Shown here piece after piece: positions 1-11,614 of a stretch of 64,000 nucleotides of DNA (the stretch's first letter is position 1; each line of letters opens with the position of its first letter). Position numbers and translations under genes: made by a program. Below the pieces are notes generated by a model. It ran no database searches and was not told the DNA's origin. It worked only from the letters and a program-made list of their open reading frames with translations. Source of the DNA: Hyperoodon ampullatus (lineage: Eukaryota; Chordata; Mammalia; Artiodactyla; Ziphiidae); the NCBI GenBank assembly GCA_949752795.1, contig OX457057.1:102885513-102949512 (forward strand), read 5' to 3'.

Positions 1-2050
1 TGAGTTCTGTGGTTCACTCACTTTTTAGGTCCTGGGTGGATCTAGTGGCTGGCTCCTTTCCTGGTCATCAGGGCAGCTAAGGGCAGGAGGAGTGTCAGGA
101 AAAAGAGCTCCCCACATGCATCCTTGTTTTCTTGAGGCTTGTCTTCTTTTCTTTGATCCCGTCCTTTTATACCTACCTCTAAAAGACCGAGTGTCAGAGA
201 AGGAGAAAGTGTCTGGGGTGGTAGCTGAGAAGTTAGAGATCTTGGAGCATAGATAAGGGAAGAGGTCAATGAAAGCATCCCAAACATTCTCTCTAAGCAG
301 GAGGTATAAATGCTTCCAAGGAACAGAAAAGAAGGGAAATGTAACAACATGAATCATTTTATTCTAGGAGCAGTGGGTTGGGGGTTGGGGGAGAGAAGAG
401 GGATTTAGTGGTTTTAGAGTCTGAATTTGATATGATATTGATTTATTTTTAAGAAATCTGAAGCCTTGTGCCCAGGCCAAGGAAGATGGTTGGGCTGTTT
501 GTCAAGAATCTTGTAAGTCAGTCTTCCTAATCATCTAATTTTGATGCACAGCTATCCCTCAGCTATGCTTCTAGGAGAAAAGACAAAGCCAGAGGGTTCT
601 CAGTATTTTCCAAGCAAGACCACATAAATCTTTGGAAACTAGAAAAGATCATTTAGTACCTAACAAGGGAAGAGACTGAGAATTGGGAGGGTAAATAAAA
701 CACTGTGCATCTGTAGGTGATCTGAGAACCTTCCAAGCTGGAGCAGCCAGCTGGGCAAGAGCAAGTCTCAAAGCTGCTTGGGAGGTTCTGCCCATTTCCC
801 AGATGGGCAGCTGAGGCCACAGGGAGGTCCAACTGCTCATGAGCATGACCCCATGTGTTACTTGGCTTTTTTAGTAGCCAGAGGAGTGTATTATAGCCAA
901 AATATATGTGGCTTTTGTTTTACTATTGGATTTTTTGAATACCATGATATGGTTTATAGATATGTGGGAAGCAGTATTTCAAAATTTAATTTATATAAAA
1001 GCAATGCAAAACCCCATTACTACATCCTTACTTATGGGGAAAGGGGTGGTATAGTCCATTACTAAACAACTTATTGCTAGCCAGGGAAGCGCCCATGAAA
1101 TCTAGAAAAGCATAGAAAACAGTTCTTTCCTTCAGTTTCAGCCCTATATCCCACCCAGAACCTACAGGAGTGTAGGTTTGAGGGAGGCTTCTCTGTGCTA
1201 ATTGACCCATCCCAGCTCTTTGTCTGGGATGAGACCCTTATTCTAAACCAGGGAAGGCAAACCAGACTCCACAAACCAAACCCAGCCTGCTGCCTGTTTT
1301 TGTATGTGAGCTAAGGATGATTTTTACACTTTAAACTGGATGAAAAAAATCAAGAATATTTGTGACATTTTATGAAATTCAAATCTCGGTGTCCATAAGC
1401 GAAGTTTTACTGATACCTAGCTCTGTCTGTGAGTACTCTCGTGCTAAACAGCAGAGATGAATACCTGCGACAGAGAGCGGATGTCCCAGAAAGCCTGTTT
1501 CCTCTCTGACCCTTTACAGAGCAAGTTTGCCGGCTCCCGTTCTAACCCTGAGCACCTCTGTGACATTCAGGTTGGCTAGGGAACCTTTCACCTCAGACCC
1601 TGTCTTTCTCCCCTTCCCCCTTGTCCCCTAGGCCACTTTAACATTTCTTTCCCCATCCTCCCCTATCTTCCCTTCTCCTTGACACAGCTGGTCAGTCAGT
1701 CACTTCTGCCTGCCACTGGATGGCAAGGAGTGGAGCTGGGGGTGGGGAATGAGAAAGCTTGTTTGGTCACAACCTGGAGTCACCTCAAGACCACCAGACC
1801 TTTCTTGCCATCAGGAGGGACTCTGTCTTTTCTTTTCTTTTCTGGGTTATAGTCTAGAAGAATTTCTGAATCTTTTTCCACCTTGAGCTCCTTGTAGCCT
1901 CTCTTTATGCTTCATCTCAGAAAAGCAGGGGTTTTGGGGAGAAAACAATCTCTCCTTCGCAAATGCTGTCCCTATGATGGGGATGAGAATTTATAATGTA
2001 GAGGGCATGACAGAGATCATATGTTCTTATTCTCAACTCATCTATTTCTG
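1..2050. other. Unique or ancient sequence, no gene recognised
   Basis: No exon with convincing splice sites or a known protein family was found here. The open frames at the left edge (25-357 minus) show no recognisable domain. A pyrimidine-rich stretch lies near 1600-1680. Parts may be very old repeats that cannot be recognised by eye. Confidence 0.5.
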
Positions 2051-2059
2051 TGAACACTA

Positions 2060-2985
2060 CCTATGTATTACTGCTTCTTTGGCCTTGTTAATTCCACTCC
2101 CTCCCCCTGGGATTTGCCCATCTTCACTACCTGTCTTCTTTTTCTTTAAAGAACTGCTCATATCCTACCTTCTCCACGAAGTTTCCCAGACTGGGTCTGT
2201 AACAAAATTTTCGTCAAAGCTTAAGTAAGTACTTCCTTTCTGCGTCTCACTGGGCTCTTGGGATTTTTAGGACTTGTCTTGCCACCTGGTTTCCCTCGCC
2301 CTTGTCTCTGTGCCCATGATCACTGTCTCTGTGCAGACTCATCTTTCTCCTGAACCCCAAGAGTTCAGACTCCTAACTGCAAACAGGCTGTCCCATTCAC
2401 ATCCTTCCTCTGCAGGTGCAGCTCTTCCTCTAGAGCTTTTGTCTGAAATGTTAAGCTGACTACCTTGACTCCTAACTCCCTGGCTTCAAATCCTTCACTG
2501 CTCTCTGGATAAGGTGAACAAACCCCACTATGATCTGGTTCCTACCTTCCCCTCCAATCTCATCCCCTGCTTCAAATTCTGTGCTCTGGCAAAATTGAAC
2601 TGCTTGTTGTTCTCTAATACACAGTTCCTTATATTTTCCTCTCTGCCTGGGATGTTTTACTACTGCCTCACCCAGGCCCTTTTCCTAATTAACTCCTGCT
2701 TATACTCAAAGGTTCAGTTCCAGGTCAGTGCTTTCAGAAATCCTTCCTAGATTTCCCTCATCTTCCCTTACCAAGTGGGATTAGATGTTTATCTATTTAT
2801 GCTGTAAAATGCCTAGCTTTGTGATAATGCTTTCCACATTATATAGTATTTATCTGTTTCTATGATTGTTCCTCCCCTAGTGAACTATGGTAAGAACTAA
2901 GTCCCATTTAACGTTTATACCACTAGTTCTTTTTTTAGTCTCTGACTTATAGGAAGTGTATGATAAATGTTTATTGAGTAGGTAA
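2060..2985 (+). repeat. L2 LINE fragment(s)
   Basis: The stretch reads like the 3' part of a mammalian L2 element. It has the 'cttcactgctctctggataaggtg' style segment, then text like the L2 'tgcctgggatgtt' motif, and ends near 2985 with 'gataaatgtttattgag'. The 2060-2230 part may be a separate L2 piece. Coding remnants are fully decayed. Boundaries are approximate. Confidence 0.6.
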
Positions 2986-3235
2986 AGAGATTGATGGTTT
3001 AGGACATCACCTTTAGGACAGGTGATGTTTAACACGTTTGTACCTTGAAGACCTGACTCAATATGTGTTTTTGCTGCTGATAAGGATGATTCCACATTGC
3101 TGTTCTTTGGGTTAAAGATGCAACGGCAGACTCTTGACCAAACCTGTGCCTCACAGCAGGTCTGCAATGCCTGCCTGTTCTTCAACACACATCTTGGTTT
3201 ACATTGTATAATAATAATAATAAAAATAATTACAA

Positions 3236-3425
3236 GTTGAGTGGTTGCTCTGTGTGTATTACGTGTTCTAACACGTAACCACTAATCCTCAGCAAAACAC
3301 TGCGAGGTTAACATTATTCTTTGGCAAAGAAACTGAGGCACAGAGGAGTTAAATAACTCTCCCTAGATCATACAGCTAGTCTTTGGCAAAACTGGGATTT
3401 GAATCCAGGTCTATCTGGCTACAAA
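3236..3425 (-). repeat. MIR SINE
   Basis: The order of 'ctcagcaaaac', 'gaaactgaggcacagagg' and 'gggatttgaatccaggtct' is the reverse complement of the MIR core, so the element lies on the minus strand. It is ancient and diverged and has no visible target duplication. Confidence 0.75.
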
Positions 3426-4049
3426 AGCTTTAATATTTCCATAAAATTATCTTTTTCCTACCTATAATTTATATTTTAGCAACATCAACAAAACTATAGA
3501 GTAAAAGGAAAAAGAAGGAAAGAAAGAAAAAAGGGAAATTTCAGCCACAACCCTGCCACATGAAGAAAATCCAGGTGTTTAAATTAAATTTGCCCATGGT
3601 CTTGTCCTGTACCTGTCCATATGTGTATCAAGTGAACATGGGTAGACATACCATTAATGCTCTGCTTTTTAAATTTTTTTAACTCAGTGTTACATCAGAA
3701 ACATTTTTCAATGTCTGGTTTTAGTCTTCATAATTGTAATTTTAATGACTTACACTTCACTTCTGATCTCAGTGTTAATAACAAGACTCTTCCAACTCCA
3801 GTGGCACCTCTGTCCTGTCCCCTTTCTACTCACTGCTCTGTAAATGCATCTGGCCTTTATTGGAGGCAGCTGTGAAGACAGTAATGAACTTGATGTCAGA
3901 AAAGTTGGACATAGTCCCAGATTTGTATGACTTGGGCAAGTCAAGTTTGTTCAATTCCAGGCTCTTCCCTTGGTTTCCCAGTAGGGCAGGAACTGTTTTA
4001 TTTCTCCTTTGTAGGCCTGTGTCTGGCACAGATTATGAGATCAATACAT

Positions 4050-4050
<1 letters not shown>

Positions 4051-4083
<33 letters not shown>

Positions 4084-4273
4084 GGTTCACGGGCCTCTCA
4101 CTGTTGCGGCCTCTCCCGTTGCGGAGCACAGGCTCTGGATGCGCAGGCTCAGTGGCCATGGCTCACGGGCCCAGCTGCTCCGCGGCATGTGGGATCTTCC
4201 CGGACCGGGGCACGAACCCGCGTCCCCTGCATCGGCAGGAGGACTCTCAACCGCTGCGCCACCAGGGAAGCCC
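4051..4273 (-). mobile_element. CHR-type tRNA-derived SINE (copy 1)
   Basis: A T-run of about 31 bases (the A-tail on the minus strand) is followed by the cetacean CHR SINE body, ending in the diagnostic 'ccaccagggaagccc'. The direct repeat tcaatacatg flanks it at 4041-4050 and 4274-4283, extended by three Ts. The long pure tail and intact duplication suggest a fairly young L1-mobilised copy. The host sequence looks like an MIR or L2 fragment. Open frames through it are not genes. Confidence 0.93.
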
Positions 4274-4389
4274 TCAATACATGTTTGATAAAGGCTCTCA
4301 ACTTTCTCATCTGTAAAATTAGATAATTAAGCCTATTACATAAGAGTATGGTAATTAAATGAAGTTTTATACACACATACACTTACACA

Positions 4390-5325
4390 TATATGTACCC
4401 TGCAGTTGTAAATCATTATGGAAATATAAGCTGGCATAACTATTTTAACTGATAGGTTTATACAATTCGCATAAAATTCTATTCAATTATATGGAAGAAC
4501 AGTGAGCTTCCTGACTGAATGTTGCATCTTCAATCCAGATGTTTGGCATCCTGTAGGCATAGTAGACCAGAGAGAAAGGAATCAACATTCAGTGTTTATG
4601 TTGAGTTGTCTGTATTCCTTCTTCATGATGTTCTCTGCTTTGACAACAGAGACTGCATGTGCTTAACTTGCTGGGTACAGCACTGTGCTCAGTCAGGACC
4701 TTAATAAGGACACTTTGGTATGATTAAAATGAAGGACGTAGAATGTTAAATGTTCAGGTCTAAGGGACAGAGTTTGTAAGAACTAATTTTAGTTGGTGCA
4801 GTCATTGCCTGGGGGCAGAAGCTGCTAGGGTGGGTTGGTTTTATCCTTGAGGAAATCGAACAAGATTGTGGGAACAGTTTTCCATTCTTCCCCAGGTGTA
4901 AGGACCATGACCTTACACACACACAAAAAAGAAACAGTGTAGAGACTTGCAAAGTAATTCCTGTTCATCTATCCTTATTATAATCCCCTTTTCACCACAA
5001 AGTCCTGAGAGCCATATTTTCTCATCATTTACACAATATCAGCATTGTAATTCTCAGTCTTAACAAAGATTAAGTTGCTTTCAAGGTTAGTTGACTCAAA
5101 AAAAACCTGGAAACATGTTGGCTACACATAACACTTGGAAAAAATAAAATGAAAATTCAAAACCAACCCTAAACCTAGCTAAATTTAATTTAAAGATCAA
5201 AGAATAAACAGATACAAAGAAAAGTTATTTTTAAAGGTACTTCTGCTTAAGTGGTAAAATGGGCTTAAATTGTACAGTAAAAATATTTTCTAGTGTGTTA
5301 GAAAATAAAACCAAATGTAAAAATC
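4390..5325. other. Unique AT-rich sequence, nothing recognised
   Basis: Apart from a short (ca)n stretch near 4910-4925, no repeat family, exon or RNA gene was recognised. Confidence 0.4.
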
Positions 5326-5350
5326 ACCAAACATATTATTATTTAAAAAA

Positions 5351-5557
5351 AATTTTTTTTTTTTTGCGGTACACGGGCCTCTCATGGCTGTGGCCTCTCC
5401 CGTTGTGGAGCACAGGCTCTGGACACGCAGGCTCAGCGGCCATGGCCCACGGGCCCAGCCGCTCCACGGCATGTGGGATCCTCCTGGACCGGGGCACGAA
5501 CCCGTGTCCCCTGCGTTGGCAGGCGGACCCTCAACCACTGCGCCACCAGGGAAGCCC
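5351..5557 (-). mobile_element. CHR-type SINE (copy 2)
   Basis: The minus-strand SINE has a short tail (T-run to 5365) and ends in 'ccaccagggaagcc'. The direct repeat aaacatattatt lies at 5329-5340 and 5558-5569. The left copy is separated from the tail by a few A/T bases. The body closely resembles copies 1, 4 and 7, which indicates the same young subfamily. Confidence 0.92.
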
Positions 5558-5859
5558 AAACATATTATTTTTAATGGAAAGTTGTTCAGGTGTGCAATAC
5601 AAAAATATTGTTTAATCTGATTAATGTAGTTTAAAAGAAGTTATAAAGGAGTGTGTGTCTAGTAATGGTAAAGTAGCTTCTATTGTATTAACCCTCATAT
5701 GGGTAACAATGATACACTCTGAATTAAAATGTTAAAATCAACCATTTAAAGTCACTGGAGAGTGACCAAAAGATAGTGCAAACTGCAGGGATGTCATGCC
5801 ATGAAAGAGGGCAACCGAACAAGGTTTTCATACCCAAGCATTCTACCTAGTCTGCATGG

Positions 5860-7170
5860 TGCAGGATGGCTGGACCTCATGCAGAAAGCTCCAGTATTAC
5901 TGCCATAAAGTGTCAGAGGACAGAGTTTGGGGTTGCCAAAATTGTTGCAAAGATAGGGAGAAAATCCTGGAAAGGAGAGAGCTGCAGAAGGGGGAGCCCA
6001 ATTTCTGTGTATAAGCTTTACCCAGTTTTTGGCTAATTACTAATTTATGCAACTGGAGGGGAAACTCCAGGGAACCAGGTAGAAAGGAACTGCTGGAAGA
6101 CTGAAGGAACTAAGTGGATATTTCAGCTGCTGCCCTGATCTGTATCCTAGAAGAAAAATTAACCCCTTTCTGAGGAAAATAACAGTCTCCAGAGACTCTG
6201 AAAGGTGTCATTTACAATAATTATACAATAAAAAAATCACTAGATATGCCAAGAAATGGGAAAATGTGACTCATAGTCAAGATAAAAAGTCAGCCAATAG
6301 GAGCCAGCTATGAGATGACTCAGATGTTAAAATTATCAAATAAGAACTTGAAAGCAGAGCCTATAAATATATACAATGACTTAAAGGGAACTATGATTAT
6401 AAAGAATGAGAAGATGGGAAGTCTCAGCAAAGAAATGTAAATTATATAAAAGAACCAAATGGAAATCCTGGAACTGAAAAATACAATACATGGAATGAAA
6501 AATTCAATGGATGAGCTTAACAGCAGATTGAGAATGGCAGAAGAAAGGGTCATTACATTGAACTTAGATTAACATAAACTATCCAATCTGGAGGACAGAA
6601 AGAAAAAAGATTAAAGAAAAATAAATAGAGCCTCAGTAACCTGTGGAAAAATATCAAGTGATCTAACATGTGTAATTGGAGACCAGAAAGAGAAGTAAGA
6701 AAGAATGAGACAGAAAAACGTTAAACAAGAAGTCCCAAATTTGATTAAAAAAATATATATATATAATTATATATATATATATACACACACATATAGATCT
6801 AAGAAGCATAATGATCACTAAGCAAGATAAAACACATCAGGAATAGTGGAAATAAAAGATAATGGAATAACATCTTTAAAGTACTAAAATAATAATTTAA
6901 AAACTCCTATCAAGCCAGAATTCTATACTCAGCAAAAATACACTTCAAAAATGAAGGCAAAGTGAAGACTTTTTCAGATGAACAAAAGCTGAGAGAAACC
7001 AATGTCAGCAGACATGACTAAAAGAAATTCTTCATACAAAAGGGAAAAGGTCCCAGATGGAAATTTAGATCTACAGGAAAGAATGAAGAGACCTCAAAAT
7101 AGTAAATATGTAAGAAGTATAAAACATGCTGTATTTTTCTTCTTTCAGTTTCTTTAAAAGATATCTAAGT
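5860..7170 (+). repeat. Ancient L1M fragment, plus strand
   Basis: Phrases such as 'ctatactcagcaaaaatac', 'ttcagatgaacaaaagctga' and 'tctacaggaaagaatgaag' are typical of the 3' part of old mammalian L1M elements read on the plus strand. Many stops and indels are present and no coding capacity remains. An AT/CA microsatellite sits inside it. Boundaries are approximate. Confidence 0.6.
6750..6795. repeat. (TA)n(CA)n microsatellite
   Basis: Alternating ta dinucleotides with one interruption pass into acacacaca. It probably grew from an A/T-rich stretch of the surrounding old L1. Confidence 0.9.
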
Positions 7171-7917
7171 TCCAGTTATGATGGATTAACAAGGACCAGA
7201 CTTGACTTCCCATGATAAATGACCAGAAAACAGAGCAAATATCTGAAACAGTGTTTTCAACAATAGACTACAGGCAGGGTGAGCCTTTGATCCCTAAGAG
7301 AAGAGAAATGTATGAGATGAAGTCTGTGATAGCCCTGACATTCTACTTGGAGACACACTCTAAATCAAGGTATAGGGAAGAGGATCTCAAGCAAAATATA
7401 GTAGTCTTGCTAGATGATGATATAGAGTTCTAAGTTTAAGGAGACTGAGGTGACTGGAACCTGTGGGCCAGAGTTTTGTAATGGAGGGAGCTAAACAGAA
7501 AGGGAGATCCAGAAATCTGTATAGGTGTCTGATTGAGTCTTTGCTGAATACTAAGCTGCACATGTGTAGAGTGAAGTTCTGTAAGGGTGGGCAAAGAAAG
7601 ACTATGAAGCTATAAGCCAAACAACTACTAGACCTCACATGGGGCTGGGAGGCAGTCGTGTCCCAATCAGCCAGAATAGCATCCTTATTAATCACCCAGG
7701 GCACAAAGAAGAGACTCCTGCAGGGTCACACTTTATTAGTAAGGTGAGAATATCTCTATAAGCATATTACTCTAGAGTCACACTAAGAGAAAGTTGGAAA
7801 ACAAGCTCTGAAAGGATTAAGCTCATCTGCAATTTAACTTCCTACAAAGGTAAAGCACAATCCTATTTTTATGAAAGGCAACAAATTGAGATACTCAGCA
7901 ACATAAAATTCACAGTG
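7171..7917 (+). other. Probable old L1M-derived sequence
   Basis: The text resembles decayed plus-strand L1M sequence just before the minus-strand L1 that starts near 7918. The clearest part is the A-rich stretch near 7890-7920, which recalls L1 ORF1 wording. No exon is recognised. The assignment is weak. Confidence 0.35.
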
Positions 7918-8434
7918 TCCAACAAATATTTTTCAGCTTCATTGAGGTATAATTCACCAATAAAATTGTAATTATTTAAATTGTACAACATGGTGATTTG
8001 ATATATGTATACACTGTGAAAGAATTTTCACCAACAAGTTAATACATTCATCACCTCACATATTGACCCTTTTTGTTTGTGAAAGCACAAGTTTTACTCT
8101 CTTAGCAAATTTCAATTATGCAATACCATATTATCAATTATAGTCACTGTGTTATACATCAGATTCTCAGACCTTACTCATCTTATTAACTGCAAGTTTA
8201 TACCAATTTGCCAGCCTCTCCCACTTTCCCCCATTCTCCAGCCCCTGGCAACCACCATTCTATTCTCTGTAGACATGCAGACATATTGTTGTGCAGTATT
8301 ATTATTGTCTTTCTTTGTCTGGCTTATTTCACTTAACATAATGCCCTCTCGGTTTATCCATGTTGTCATGAATAGCAGGATTTCCTCTTTTTTTTTAAGG
8401 CTGAATAATATTCCATTATACACACACACATACA

Positions 8435-8672
8435 CAGTTGACCCTTGACTTGAACAACATGGGTTTGAACTGCATGGCTACACTTATATGCAGATTTTTT
8501 CAATAGTACATACTACAGTTCTACAAGATCTGAGGTTGGTTGAATCTGCAGATGCAGAATCTCAGAATTGGAGGAACTGAGTATATGGAGGGGCAACGAT
8601 AAGTTATATGCTGATTATTGACTGCACAGAGGGTCAGCACCCCTAACGCCTTAGTTGTTCAAGGGTCAACCA
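8435..8672. mobile_element. Tigger/MER2-like DNA transposon (MITE)
   Basis: This roughly 238-bp block interrupts the old L1. It has terminal inverted repeats: gttgacccttgacttgaac at the left pairs with gttgttcaagggtcaac at the right. The wording matches the TcMar-Tigger MER2 type of mammalian non-autonomous elements. A TA follows the right end (8673-8674); the left TA appears mutated to CA. Too short for a transposase; it would have been moved in trans. Confidence 0.8.
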
Positions 8673-10243
8673 TACAAATGTCACAGTTTCTTTATCCATT
8701 CATCTGTTGAGGAACACTTAGATTGTTTCCATACCTTGGATATTGTGAATAATGCTGCAGTAAGTGTGGAGCACAGATATCTCTTCAAGAAAGTGATTTT
8801 GTTTCCTTTGTGTATATACCTAGAAATGGACTTGCTGGATCTTATGGTAGTTCTGTTTTTAATTTCTTGAGGAACCTTCATACTGTTTCCATAGTGGTTG
8901 TACCAATTTACATTTCCACTGCAGTGTACAAGGGTTCCCTTTCCTCCACACCCTCACTGATAATTGTTGTCTCATCTTTTTGATAATAGCCATCCTAACA
9001 GCTAAAAGGTAATACCTCATTGTGGTTTTGATTTGCGTTTCCCTGATGATTAGTAATGTTGAGCATCTTTTCATGTACCTGCTGGCCATTTTTATGTCTT
9101 CTTTAGAAACGTATCTATTCAGGTCCTCTCTCCATTATTCAATTGGGCTATTTATTTATTTATGCTATTGAGTTGTATGAGTTCCTTGTATATTTTGAAA
9201 TATCAACCCCTTATTGAATACGTGGTTTACAAATATTTTCTCTCCCATTCCATAGGTGCCTTTTCATTTTGTTGATTGTTTCCTTTGCTGTGCAGAAGCC
9301 TTTTAGTTTCATGTTGTTCCATTTATTTATTTTTGTTTTTGTTGCTTTTGCTTTTGGTGTCAAATCTGAAAAAGTCATTCCCAAGACCTATGTCAAGGAG
9401 ATTATCCCCTATGTTTTCTTTTAGGAGCTTTACAGGTTCAGGTCTTACTTTCAAGTCTTTAATCCATTTTGAGTTGATTTTTGTGTGTGGTGTAAGGTAG
9501 GGATCCAATTTCATTCTTTTCCATGCAGCTGTCCAGTTTTCTCAATATCATTTTTTGAAGAGACTGTCCTTTTCCACTGTATATTTTTGGCCTCCTGTCG
9601 AAAATTAATTAACCATATATGCATGTGTTTATTTCTTGGGTCTCTATTCTGTTCCATGGGTCTATATATCTGTTTTTATGCCAATATAATACTGTTTTGA
9701 TTACTGCAGCTTTGTAATGTAGTTTAAACTCAGATGGTGTGATGCCTCCAGCTTTGTTCTTCTTTCTCAAGATTTCTTTGTGCTTTGGCATCTTTTGTGG
9801 TTTTATATGAATTTTAGCATTTTTTTCTATATCTGTGAAACATGCCGTCAGAATTTTTATAGGGATTCCATTGAACCTGTAGATGGCTTTGGGTAGTATG
9901 GACATTTTAACAATATTAATTCTTCCAATCCATGAACACAGTATATTTTCTTACTTATTTGTATCGTCCTCAATTTCTATCATCAATGTTTTATAGTTTT
10001 CAGTGTATAGATCTTTCACGTCCTTGATTAAATTTATTCCTGTTTTATTCTTTTTGATGCTGTCATAAATTGGATTGTTTTCTTCATTTCTTTTTCCAAT
10101 AGTTTGTTGTTAGGGTACAGAAACACACCTGATTTTATTTTTGAAAAGTACTTGGTATGTAGTAACTGGATTTTTTTTAATGCTTTAAATATAACATTTT
10201 AAATTAATTATTTATTTATTTTTACAGTAGGTCCTTGTTGGTT

Positions 10244-10637
10244 ATCTGTTTTATTTATTTATTTATTTTTTGGATACATATATTTAAAACAAAATAGGTA
10301 ATACTCATGACAGTTAGAGTCTTTGTTTTTGTAACTGTTCACATGGTTGTAGCTGGTATTTATAACTGCCTTCTTCCACTTATACCTTCTGTATTTCTTT
10401 TGCCTTCAGCAAGCACCTCAGTTGGTCTTGGTTCTTTAACTGGTGAAGTGACTCCAACTTTTATTCCCAAAGGGTCTGGACCATTAGTAGTCTTGCTTGG
10501 ATTGGATTGCTGTAGTTTTCCATTGACTTCCCTTGTGGAGCAGTACTCCAGTTTCCCCTTGGTGATCAGGATGAATCACTCCAGCAAGCACATTAACTCC
10601 CTTCTTTGCTTGCCTCTGGTGATTGACTGAAGCTACT
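10244..10637 (-). pseudogene. Retroposed dUTPase-like fragment (probably ERV-derived)
   Basis: Roughly 390 bp interrupts the younger L1 3' UTR. L1 text of the form ttggttatc..tttta occurs at both borders (10229 and 10638 onwards), as expected for a target duplication. The left end is a T/A-rich tail, so the retrocopy lies on the minus strand. The minus-strand reading contains GVIHPDHQGETGVLLH, which fits motif III of trimeric dUTPases, a domain found in cellular enzymes and in some retroviral pro/pol genes. The reading frame is broken later and the usual active-site tyrosine is not conserved (His in this copy). A cellular DUT retrocopy is possible but less likely. No function expected. Confidence 0.5.
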
Positions 10638-11250
10638 TTGGTTATCCATTTTAAATATAGAAGTGGGTACATGTCAATCCCAAACTCCCGATCTATCCCT
10701 CCCCCCCACCCTTCCCCCCTGGTAACCATAAGTTTGTTCTCTATGTCTGTGAGTCTGTTTCTGTTTTGTAAATAAGTTCATTTGTATCATTTTTTTTAGA
10801 TTGTGCATATAAGCAATATCATATATTTGTCTTTCTCTGTCTGTCTTACCTCACTTAGTATGATATTCTCCAGGTCCATCCATATTGCTGCAAATGGCAT
10901 TATTTCATTCTATTTAATGGCTGAATAATATTCCATTATATATATGTACCACATCTTCTTTATCCATTCATCTTTTAATGGACATTTAGATCGTTTCCAT
11001 GTCTTGGCTATTGCAAACAGTGCTGCAGTGAACATTGGGGTGCATGTATCCTTTCAAACCATGTTTTTCTCTGGGTATATGCCCAGTAGTGGGATTGCTG
11101 GGTCATATGGTAGTTCTATTTTTAGTTTTTTAAGGAACCTCCATACTGTGCTCCATAGTGGCTGTATCAATTTACATTCCCACCAATAGTACAAGAGGGT
11201 TCCCTTTTCTCCACACCCTCTCCACCATTTACTGTTTGTAGATTTTTTTT

Positions 11251-11614
11251 TAAACTTATTTTGAATATCGTTTTATACAGTTGTAAATCTGGACTCATTC
11301 ATTCCTTCGTGGATTTTTATTTATTTTTATTTATTTTTTATTTTTTATTTAGGGCTGTGTTTGGTCTTCGTCTCTGTGCGAGGGCCTTCTCCAGTTGTGG
11401 CAAGCGGAGGCCACTCTTCATTGCGGTGCGCGGGCCTCTCACCATCGCGGCCTCTCCTGTTGCGGAGCACAGGCTCCAGACGCGCAGGCTCAGCAGTTGT
11501 GGCGCACGGGCCTAGTTGCTCCGTGGCACGTGGGATCCTCCCAGACCAGGGCTCGAACCCGCGCCCCCTGCATTAGCAGGCAGACTCTCAACCACTGCGC
11601 CACCAGGGAAGCCC
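11251..11614 (-). mobile_element. Long CHR-type SINE (copy 3) with extra 3' sequence
   Basis: The SINE body runs from about 11352 to 11614 and ends in 'ccaccagggaagccc'. It is longer than copies 1, 2, 4, 5 and 7 at its 3' side ('gggctgtgtttggtcttcg'). The target repeat tgtagatttttttt lies at 11237-11250 and 11615-11628. Between the (ttta)n tail of the SINE (about 11310-11351) and the left duplication lies about 60 bp of foreign sequence (11251-11310) preceded by a second T-run. That arrangement looks like a SINE 3' transduction. Confidence 0.9.

Noticed and set aside
4048..4326. Open frames of 90-140 codons across SINE copies on both strands
   Set aside because: They coincide with CHR SINE bodies, recur in every copy and have no domain; they result from the GC-rich, stop-poor SINE sequence.
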